64,000 nt of DNA from the NCBI RefSeq assembly GCF_030388325.1, contig NZ_CP103794.1, positions 4,526,001 through 4,590,000 on the forward strand, read 5' to 3'. Positions 36,401 to 43,217 of this stretch are shown here, piece by piece (positions within the stretch are counted from its first letter, which is position 1; each line of letters begins with the position of its first letter). Below the pieces are notes generated by a model. The model saw only the letters and a program-made list of their open reading frames with translations. It made no database searches and was not told the DNA's origin. The translations under genes were made by a program, and so were the position numbers. The DNA is from Flavobacterium johnsoniae. Its GTDB lineage: Bacteria; Bacteroidota; Bacteroidia; Flavobacteriales; Flavobacteriaceae.

Positions 36401-37002
36401 CTCAAGTTTATAAAAAAGACGGCACAATTGTAACTTCTAATCAAGGTATTGCATCAATTGATAAAGACGACCTGAAAAAAATGGGAACTTCATTTGCTCC
36501 TTATTTTGGAGGATTTATGAATGATTTCTCTTTTAAAAATTTCAGATTAGGAGTACAGATGACTTATTACGCTGGACACGTATTTAGAAATACAGTATTA
36601 CAAAATTATCCTTCTTATTCTGGAGTACAATATGGAGCTGTTGCTAAAGATGAACTTGTTGCACAAAGATGGAGACAAGCTGGAGACGAAGCTACTACAA
36701 ATGTACCTGGTTTAACAAATATCAGCTACAACAGCTTAAACCGTTATCAATATGCAGATATTAATGTACTTCCAGCAGACAATATCAGATTGCAGCAGGT
36801 TTCATTAGGATATAATGTACCATCAGAATGGTTACAAAAAACATTTATTAAGTCGTTAAGTTTCAATTTTGCGGCTAGAAATTTAGGGTTATTATGGGTT
36901 AAAAATGATTTAGGAATCGATCCACAATACCTATCAAACGGTAACTATAATACACTTGCGCCACAACGCAACTATACATTACAGTTTAATTTCAGTTTTT
37001 AA
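33442..37002 (+). CDS. SusC/RagA-like TonB-linked outer-membrane receptor with STN domain
   Basis: 1186 residues. A long polar n-region precedes a hydrophobic signal segment (SVTAFIWISMCSLYANPSLG); an internal Met at 33511 could be the true start. Next comes an STN domain (KIHVRFKNTPLTEVFSTLEK, then LTFDIIDKQVVVKR, residues 47-132), which signals to FecR. A carboxypeptidase-D-like repeat follows (LTGKVTDKKGAPLIGVNVIL, near 138), then the plug (GAIGVMTAKELAEVPTVDIQ, GSPLIVIDGFPQ, near 230-290) and a long beta-barrel ending in the aromatic YTLQFNFSF. With SusD it forms a gated pore that imports a ligand using TonB energy. The STN domain marks it as a transducer that also controls its own synthesis through the ECF pair. 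The ligand is unknown. Confidence 0.94.
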   Translation: MNKKHNSEKYFSGRYHYYLYLLLMRSVTAFIWISMCSLYANPSLGQNKIHVRFKNTPLTEVFSTLEKQTNYVFFYNDDVLKSANTITLDKDATIEEILNNALKSNNLTFDIIDKQVVVKRNKKKAEQLEYELTGKVTDKKGAPLIGVNVILKGKQNWDITRKEGEYRMRVSPYDTIVFSSLGFKTVTVAVNNKRVIDATLVPDVMELHSVEIPVSNGYTEIPKERVTGAIGVMTAKELAEVPTVDIQSRLEGKMAGVNVDPRTGSISVRGTNNFSGTGSPLIVIDGFPQSREDFAFSKRGVPGSSILSFLNPDDVESITVLKDAAASSIWGSMAANGVIVITTKKGKKGEPTINFNTTTSVGEKIDLGKLRVMNTAQYIDYEKDLVNGGFVVDNISNWQALNPSAAQEIMFRQKRGEITVAQRDQLLAQLGQNDNLGQINRYLLRNSLTTQYDLSINGGNEKSTYYLSLGYNKDQAAMQGNDSKSYNITLNNSFQLKSFLKLNTGINYVPTTYQTNTVANEALSNVSATALRPYDMIADENGNGIDRYYLFRPEVSKGFEAKGYLPWSYNFLDELNYSNVITKGANIRLNASLTATVTNWLNFEASGMYTSITNKTKSLSELDSYYTRNMINQATSVNTAGKLVYGIPLGSYLYNTNTNNDNQSMRFQMNINKNFNENNSLHFLAGTEVREERREGSSQRYYGYNIDTNSGQSVNPTVYYNTVYGWQSMIGTSDNSISISRSRYLSYYGLGSYDFMNRYHVSGSIRFDDANIIGASRKNRALPLWSAGGKWDINKEFFLRDVNWLSNLAFRITYGKGGSSPSGGFGSQSPVISIGSVDFNTQLPTASISIPENPEIKWETTTTLNYGLDYGFFNNRLRGSVDFYYKKTEDILANLPFNPTYGWSYVNYNTATLKGHGVDASLSGTVINAAFKWNSSINFSYNTNEVTDSRYVLNSTNQYFGSSPMVGTSIGTIYAYKWAGLDATGQSQVYKKDGTIVTSNQGIASIDKDDLKKMGTSFAPYFGGFMNDFSFKNFRLGVQMTYYAGHVFRNTVLQNYPSYSGVQYGAVAKDELVAQRWRQAGDEATTNVPGLTNISYNSLNRYQYADINVLPADNIRLQQVSLGYNVPSEWLQKTFIKSLSFNFAARNLGLLWVKNDLGIDPQYLSNGNYNTLAPQRNYTLQFNFSF

Positions 37003-37019
37003 TTTTAAAAAATAGACTT

Positions 37020-38375
37020 ATGAAATTTCTAAAATCTACATTATATATATTCCTCCCTTTACTTTTACTAAACTCATGCCGAGATTATGTTGAAGTGGAA
37101 CAGGTTGGAAACAACAGAATTTTAAAATACACCTCTGATTACAGAGCTTTGGCAAACAATTATAACGATATGACTTCTTCTGGAGGAATTTATCTTATTG
37201 CAAATGATGATGTTGAATTTCCAACAACGTATCAAAATGGAGTTACTACTATTTGGGGTAACAGTTACACTTGGCAAGACAGAATATACGATCCTTCTCA
37301 AGGCGATTCAGACTGGACAGGATTATACAAAGCGGTGTATTACAGCAATGTAATTCTAGATGGCGTAATGGGCAGTGAAAAAGGAACAGACGCAGAGAAA
37401 AAAGAAATCACTGCTGAAGCTTACGTTCACAGAGCATTTGCTTACTTACAGTTGGTAAATACTTACGGACCACAATTTGATCCAACTTCTGCGAATTCAG
37501 AAAAAGCAGTTCCGCTATTATTAAAACCAGAATTATTTTCTTCTTTAGAAAGAAATACAGTTGGGCAAGTTTACGATCAGATTATATCAGATTTAAAAAG
37601 TGCTTTGGATAATGGCATTCAAAACGATCCTCAATTCAATGTGCTTCCTTCAAAAAGAGCCGTTTATGCATTGCTTGCAAGAACGTATTTGTTAATGGGA
37701 CAATATCAATTGAGTCTTGAAAATGCTGATAAAGCTTTACAGATGCAAAACAGTTTAATTGATTTTAAATCATTAGCTACAGCTTACAGTTATCCAGTTT
37801 TAATTCAGAATCCTGAAGTTATATTCTCAAAAACGTTGCTTTTGACTTATAACGGAGCGCCATTATCCACAGAGCTTTTAAATAGTTTTGGAGCCAATGA
37901 TTTACGTTACAATTATTACACAGCTCCAGGAACTAGCTTCTATCCTACTTACACTGGAAGAGGTTTCGGAATATACACTTACAGCTATACAAACGGAATT
38001 AATATCGGAGTTTCTGTTCCTGAAATGTATTTAATTGCTGCTGAATGTTATGCAAGATCAGGAAAAATTGCAGAAGCGGTAAACTACCTAAATATTCTAA
38101 GAGCAAAACGTTTTAAATCGGGAACAGCTTATACTGTTTCGGCAACAACAAACAAGGAAGCTTTAGATTTGGTTTTAGCTGAAAGAAGAAAAGAATTCAT
38201 CGGACGTGGCTTCCGTTGGTTTGATCAGCGACGTTTAAACTTAGATCCAGTTTATCAAAAAACATATACCAGAGTTTTTAAAGGTCAGACTTACACTCTT
38301 GCGCCAAACAGCGATGGTTATGTATTCCCAATCAATCAAAATTATATCGATTTAAGCCCTGAGTTAGGGAAATAA
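37020..38375 (+). CDS. SusD/RagB-like surface lipoprotein
   Basis: 451 residues. The lipoprotein signal ends in LLLLNSCRDYVEVE, with the lipidated Cys near residue 20. Typical SusD features are a helical TPR-like core (GLYKAVYYSNVILDGV, AEAYVHRAFAYLQLVNTYGP, SKRAVYALLARTYLLMGQY) and a C-terminal RagB segment with AERRKEFIGRGFRWFDQRRL. It is the lid protein that captures ligand for the SusC-like pore 17 bp upstream, with which it is certainly co-transcribed. Specificity cannot be inferred; the peptidase genes downstream favour peptide or protein ligands over glycans, and no glycoside hydrolase is nearby. Confidence 0.94.
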   Translation: MKFLKSTLYIFLPLLLLNSCRDYVEVEQVGNNRILKYTSDYRALANNYNDMTSSGGIYLIANDDVEFPTTYQNGVTTIWGNSYTWQDRIYDPSQGDSDWTGLYKAVYYSNVILDGVMGSEKGTDAEKKEITAEAYVHRAFAYLQLVNTYGPQFDPTSANSEKAVPLLLKPELFSSLERNTVGQVYDQIISDLKSALDNGIQNDPQFNVLPSKRAVYALLARTYLLMGQYQLSLENADKALQMQNSLIDFKSLATAYSYPVLIQNPEVIFSKTLLLTYNGAPLSTELLNSFGANDLRYNYYTAPGTSFYPTYTGRGFGIYTYSYTNGINIGVSVPEMYLIAAECYARSGKIAEAVNYLNILRAKRFKSGTAYTVSATTNKEALDLVLAERRKEFIGRGFRWFDQRRLNLDPVYQKTYTRVFKGQTYTLAPNSDGYVFPINQNYIDLSPELGK

Positions 38376-38386
38376 AAAAACTTACA

Positions 38387-40363
38387 ATGTTTACAAAAAT
38401 TAAAAATATCAAATTATTGGTATTGGCGTTCTGCGCCTTTACCTTACAAGTTACAAGTCAAGAAGTTAAATCGAGATTACAAGGAATGGTCGACATTCCA
38501 ACTCCTGGATTAACTTTCAGCATGACTTACGATCCAAAAGGCGGACCATTAGAAAACGTGAAAAATATCAGCGGTTATGCCTATGTTTTCAACGATTACA
38601 GATGGCAAATCGAAGATCTTAAAATGAAAAAAAATGGCGCTGTTTACAGCGCCGATTTTACAGTTCCAAAAAACTGTGCTTTTATGGCTTTCAAATTCTA
38701 TGGCAATACAGAAAATGGTTTAGTTACCGATACAAATCAAGACACAGGATATATGTTGGTTGCTTTTAAAGAGCCAAAAGTAAAAATGCCTGGAGCAGAT
38801 TTGGCTTGGGCTACTTTTAGAAACAAAGATTTCAATGGTCAGTTTGGCGGTTATTTTAAAGATTTTTCTATTGATGGAGATGCTACAGAATATTGGTTAA
38901 AAAAGGAAGTTTCAGCTAACGGAAATAGATTTCCTGAATTTTTTGATACTTATTTTGATGTTTTGAAAAAACAGAAACCTGAAAAATTCGAAGAATTGGG
39001 AAGTAAATTTTTGGGTGACTTTACGAAAAACATGAAAGGACTTCCTGAAGAAGTGTACACAAAAGTACACCACATTTATTTATTCGATTTAAAGAATAAA
39101 ACAAAGGCTGATTCTCTTGAAACTGTAATCACAAAACAATTTCCAAAAGGAGCTTTTGTAAGACAAAAAGCGTATCAAAAAATTATGCCGATTGCCGATG
39201 CTGCAGAAAGAAACAAAGTAATGACGCAGTTTTTGGCTGATTTTCCATACAGTTCTGAAGTTCCGCCATCACAGCAGTACTTCTATGATAATATTGCCAA
39301 AATGCAGTTTACTTACTATTTCGAAAACAAAGATTACAAAACGATTTTGTCAATGATTCCGACAATGAATTTTGCTAATCTAAACGATGCTTATCATCAA
39401 AATATTTCGAAAGCATTGTATTTAAAAGTAGTTGATCCTGCGGTTATCGAAACTATGGCAGTACCAATGATTCAGCAAATGCAGAAAAAAGTAAACGACA
39501 TGTCTTACATGCAGGGAATTTACTGGTCGCCAAATCAGGCAACTGAAAATGCAAAAAATCAGCTTAACAACGAATTGGTAATTCAGATTCGTATGTACGA
39601 TATTTTGAAAAAATACAAAGAAGTTCTAGAAACTTTCGAATTGCTTCCTTTTGAAAAACGTTACGAAAAAGCAAGTATCAACGATATTCATATCAAAGCT
39701 TTAGAAGCATTCAATAAACCAATTATCGAGGTTCTAAAAAACGCCGCAAGAGCAAATACTTTATCAGAAGCTTCAACTGCAAAACTAAAAGAATGGTTTT
39801 TGAAAGAAGGTAAAAAAGAAGCTGATTTTCCTGCTTACTTAGAACAATTGAAAAAAGAAAACAAAGCAGAAGAAAAAATTGCCTTGATTGATATCGCAGC
39901 TCCTGCAATTAAAGTGCAATCTGCAGACGGAAAAACAAAAGATTTAGCTTTAAACAGCGGAAAAATTATTGTAATTGATTTTTGGGCAACTTGGTGCGGA
40001 CCTTGTAAAAAAGCGTTTCCAGCAATGCAACAATTGGTAAACAATTTTAAAGAAGACAAACAAGTCGAAATTAATTTTATCAGTACTCAAGAAACTAAAG
40101 AAGGTTATAAAAAAGAAGCTTTAGCTTATCTTAAAGAAAAAGGTCTAAAAATCACTACTTATTTTGATTTAGTTAAAAAAGGTGGTGGAACAAATAATGC
40201 TTCTTTTACCAACTATGCTCAAATCTTTAAATCAAGCGGAATTCCTAGAAAAGTTGTCATCAAAGACGGAAAAATCCGTTTTACATCTGAAGGTTATTCT
40301 GGAAATCCAGGACAGTTAGTTGATGAACTTACAAACGTTATTAATGCTTTAAAAAGCGAATAA
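38387..40363 (+). CDS. Exported TlpA-like thioredoxin-domain protein with large N-terminal domain
   Basis: 658 residues. A signal peptide (LLVLAFCAFTLQVTSQ) precedes about 490 residues of unassigned, partly helical sequence that begins with a beta-sandwich-like portion (residues 20-130). The C-terminal 150 residues are a thioredoxin fold with VIDFWATWCGPCKKAFPAMQ, catalytic pair C537-G-P-C540, and a cis-Pro region SGIPRKVVIKDG near 620. It should act in the periplasm as a thiol reductase or isomerase. Proteins of this architecture often follow SusC/D pairs in Flavobacteriia. Its place between SusD and two peptidases suggests that it prepares disulfide-containing peptide or protein cargo. It starts 11 bp after susD. 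Confidence 0.85.
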   Translation: MFTKIKNIKLLVLAFCAFTLQVTSQEVKSRLQGMVDIPTPGLTFSMTYDPKGGPLENVKNISGYAYVFNDYRWQIEDLKMKKNGAVYSADFTVPKNCAFMAFKFYGNTENGLVTDTNQDTGYMLVAFKEPKVKMPGADLAWATFRNKDFNGQFGGYFKDFSIDGDATEYWLKKEVSANGNRFPEFFDTYFDVLKKQKPEKFEELGSKFLGDFTKNMKGLPEEVYTKVHHIYLFDLKNKTKADSLETVITKQFPKGAFVRQKAYQKIMPIADAAERNKVMTQFLADFPYSSEVPPSQQYFYDNIAKMQFTYYFENKDYKTILSMIPTMNFANLNDAYHQNISKALYLKVVDPAVIETMAVPMIQQMQKKVNDMSYMQGIYWSPNQATENAKNQLNNELVIQIRMYDILKKYKEVLETFELLPFEKRYEKASINDIHIKALEAFNKPIIEVLKNAARANTLSEASTAKLKEWFLKEGKKEADFPAYLEQLKKENKAEEKIALIDIAAPAIKVQSADGKTKDLALNSGKIIVIDFWATWCGPCKKAFPAMQQLVNNFKEDKQVEINFISTQETKEGYKKEALAYLKEKGLKITTYFDLVKKGGGTNNASFTNYAQIFKSSGIPRKVVIKDGKIRFTSEGYSGNPGQLVDELTNVINALKSE

Positions 40364-40386
40364 TTGCTTTTGAAAATCAAAAAAAT

Positions 40387-42984
40387 ATGAAAAAAATAGT
40401 TTTACTATGTGCGCTCGCTTTGGGTGCGCATAGTTTATCAGCTCAGAAAAAAGCAGTAGACGAATCGGCTTATCAATCTTGGAAAAGAATTAATTCTAAA
40501 GCTTTATCTTATAATGGAAAATGGATGTCTTACACTACCGTTTTTCAAGATGAAGAAAAAGAAAACAATAAACAGATTATTATTCAGGAAGCTCCAAAAG
40601 GAAAACGTTTGGTTTTGGAGAATATTAGCGATTTAAAATTCATCGGGAAAAAAGACTGGATTCAGTACAGCAAAAACGACAGTACACTTTTGCAAAATTT
40701 AAAAACAGGAGCAAAAAAACTTTGGAAAAGCAAGCATTACACGAATCCGCTTGAAGGAACTGATTTTCTATATTACACGCGTCCAGAAACGCCAAAAGGC
40801 CAAATCTTTTTACAACGTTTGGTTTGTTATAACTTAGAAAGCAACGACAGTATTTTTGTAAACAATATTAAATCGTCTCGTTTTTTAAAGAACAAGTCGA
40901 TTGTGTATTTACAAGTTGAAAAAGATCAAATATTTCTAAAGCACGGAACAATCGGCGGAAAACAAGAAACTGTTTACAGTGGAAAAGCTTCTGATTTTGG
41001 AGATTTTCAATTAAATGATAAAGAAAACGGAGGAACTTTTACTTTAAAAGGAAGCAACAGTTCTGAATTCAATATGGTTTATTATTTCAATTTGAATACG
41101 AATTCGACGAAAGCTTTATTCAATTATGATGAAATTGCTTTAAACGATCCTAATTTTTCGATTTCAAAAACCGCTTATGGTTTAAACGAAAATGCTCAAT
41201 TTATTTCTTTATTGATAAATTCGAACAAACGTCCTGAAAATACTCAGATTGCAAAATCAAATGTTGAAATATGGAAATCGAATCAAGGAACTATGGAACG
41301 TAGACAGGAATTGTTGAGAAGTTCTAAAACGCTTCCAAGTGAACAAAAATTCATTTATGACATTCAAAATAAAAAAGTTATAAAAGTAGCTTCAACTGGC
41401 GAATTTGATCAGGTTTTAATTCCAGAATCTGGCAATTTTAAAGGAGTTTTTGCTATTGATAAAAAACCTTATACAGTTGAAGTAGATTGGACTTTTAACG
41501 AAAGAAGCGATATTTATTGGATTGATGCTGAAACAGGAAAATCAACCAAAGTGCTTACAGGTGTTTTTGGAGGTATTTCATGGAATCCCCAAGGAAGTTT
41601 TGCGGTTATGTATGATGAAAAGCAAAAAGTTTGGACTGTATTTGATTCAGATTCAATGCAGTTTAAAAACATTAGTTCGCAAATTCCTTTTCCGGTTTCA
41701 GACGAAAACGTAGACATGAAATCTGCTAATACTGCTTACGGAATTGCAGGCTGGTTAAATAACGGAAATACGGTAGTTTTATACGATCAGTTTGATTTGT
41801 GGGCAATCGATCTTACGAATCAAAAAAAGGCTTATTCTCTGAGTCAAGGTTACGGAAGAAAAAACAAAGTTGAACTTCGCTATGGTGAAGAAGGTTTTAT
41901 TGGTAATTTAGATCAAAAGAAAACAGTTACTTTAGTTGGTTTTGATTTCGATCATAAATCCAATGGCGTTTACAGATTAATCAACAATAATTCGGTAACA
42001 AAAATATTTGCCAATCCAGATTACAATGTTCGCGTTGAAGCCGTTTCTGGAGATAATTCAAGTGTTTTATTTTCAAAATCAAGCTATACTATTTTTCCTG
42101 ATTTGTGGTGGGGAACTTCTAGTTTTGGATCACAGTCTAGAATGACAGATATCAATCCGCAGCAAAAAGAATATGCTTGGGGAACTACAAAGGTATTGAC
42201 TTGGAAAAGTTTTAACGGAAAAGAAAATCAAGGAAATCTATATCTTCCAGACAATTATGATAGCAAAAAAACATATCCTGTAATTGTTCATTTCTACGAA
42301 AAACACACAACCGATTTTAATACGTATCAATTGCCAGAAGTAAGTTCTTCTAATATTAATATTCCAAGTTACTTAAGCAGAGGTTATATCGTTTTTCAAC
42401 CAGACGTACATTATGTTTATGGCGATGTTGGAAACAGCGTTTACAATGACGTAATGAGCGGAGTTGAATATTTAATTGCAAATGGCATTACCGAAAAAGG
42501 AAAAATCGGAATTCAAGGACATAGTTTTGGAGGTTACGAAACTTCTTTCTTAACAACTAAAACAGATCTTTTCACTTGTGCGATTGTAGGTTCTGGCGTA
42601 AGTAATTTTACGGCAAATTATCCTGTAATGCGATCAAATGGTATTTCGACTATGTTTAAATACGAAGCCGATCAATATCGTATGGGAAGTTCGATGCACG
42701 ATAATCTTGACGGATACATTAAAAACTCGCCTTTATTTTCTGCGAAAAGCATCAAAACACCAATTTTGATTTTCCATAATGATAACGACCGTGCAGTTCC
42801 TTATCAAGAAGGACAATCTTTATTCTTTGCACTTCGTCGTTTAGGAAAACCTGCTTTATTAGTGAATTACAAAAAAGAAGGACATACTTTAGACGATGCC
42901 GCAAACAGAAAAGACTGGACAATCAAAATGCAACAATATTTTGATTACTACTTAAAAAGTTCAGCAAAACCAGACTGGATGTAA
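40387..42984 (+). CDS. Secreted S9 family peptidase (prolyl oligopeptidase type)
   Basis: 865 residues. Signal peptide MKKIVLLCALALGAHSLSAQ. Residues 25-590 have the irregular beta-propeller style of S9 peptidases. The alpha/beta-hydrolase domain starts around residue 610 (NQGNLYLPDNYDSKKTYPVI). The catalytic triad is visible: S713 in GIQGHSFGGYE, D801 in HNDNDRAVPYQEG and H833 in KKEGHTLDD. These enzymes cut short peptides, typically after Pro or by removing dipeptides. A periplasmic location is expected. It lies 23 bp after the thioredoxin gene, so it belongs to the same transcript. It would degrade peptides imported through the SusC/D pair. Confidence 0.92.
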   Translation: MKKIVLLCALALGAHSLSAQKKAVDESAYQSWKRINSKALSYNGKWMSYTTVFQDEEKENNKQIIIQEAPKGKRLVLENISDLKFIGKKDWIQYSKNDSTLLQNLKTGAKKLWKSKHYTNPLEGTDFLYYTRPETPKGQIFLQRLVCYNLESNDSIFVNNIKSSRFLKNKSIVYLQVEKDQIFLKHGTIGGKQETVYSGKASDFGDFQLNDKENGGTFTLKGSNSSEFNMVYYFNLNTNSTKALFNYDEIALNDPNFSISKTAYGLNENAQFISLLINSNKRPENTQIAKSNVEIWKSNQGTMERRQELLRSSKTLPSEQKFIYDIQNKKVIKVASTGEFDQVLIPESGNFKGVFAIDKKPYTVEVDWTFNERSDIYWIDAETGKSTKVLTGVFGGISWNPQGSFAVMYDEKQKVWTVFDSDSMQFKNISSQIPFPVSDENVDMKSANTAYGIAGWLNNGNTVVLYDQFDLWAIDLTNQKKAYSLSQGYGRKNKVELRYGEEGFIGNLDQKKTVTLVGFDFDHKSNGVYRLINNNSVTKIFANPDYNVRVEAVSGDNSSVLFSKSSYTIFPDLWWGTSSFGSQSRMTDINPQQKEYAWGTTKVLTWKSFNGKENQGNLYLPDNYDSKKTYPVIVHFYEKHTTDFNTYQLPEVSSSNINIPSYLSRGYIVFQPDVHYVYGDVGNSVYNDVMSGVEYLIANGITEKGKIGIQGHSFGGYETSFLTTKTDLFTCAIVGSGVSNFTANYPVMRSNGISTMFKYEADQYRMGSSMHDNLDGYIKNSPLFSAKSIKTPILIFHNDNDRAVPYQEGQSLFFALRRLGKPALLVNYKKEGHTLDDAANRKDWTIKMQQYFDYYLKSSAKPDWM

Positions 42985-43000
42985 TTTAATGCTTAAAAAT

Positions 43001-43118
43001 TAGACGCGGATTTTACGGATTCGCTATCGCGAAGACGCGGATAAAAACGGATTTAATTTAAAAAAAAATCTGTGTAAATCCGCGTCTTCGCAAGGCGAAT
43101 CTGTTTAATCCGTGTTCC
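43001..43118. repeat. Imperfect inverted repeat of about 118 bp
   Basis: The left arm contains GCGGATTTTACGGATTCGC and GCGAAGACGCGGAT. The right arm, read on the opposite strand, contains CGGATTAAACAGATTCGCC and GCGAAGACGCGGAT, so arms of about 50 bp pair almost throughout around an A-rich centre. It sits between the S9 and M16 peptidase genes and contains no frame. Copies of this style (CGCGGATT, AATCCGTG) are common in flavobacterial intergenic DNA in my recollection. It may attenuate transcription before the M16 gene. Confidence 0.65.
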
Positions 43119-43217
43119 ATTACAACTGTTTTTTGAAGATTTCAAATAAACAGCAGGGACTTTTTATACCTTTTTCAAACTAAAATTCAATCAAAAAAAG
43201 AACAATAACTATCAAAA

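Noticed and set aside
42985..43217. Inverted repeat considered as an insertion-sequence remnant
   Set aside because: No transposase fragment, no target duplication visible and the whole element is palindromic; better described as an intergenic repeat.
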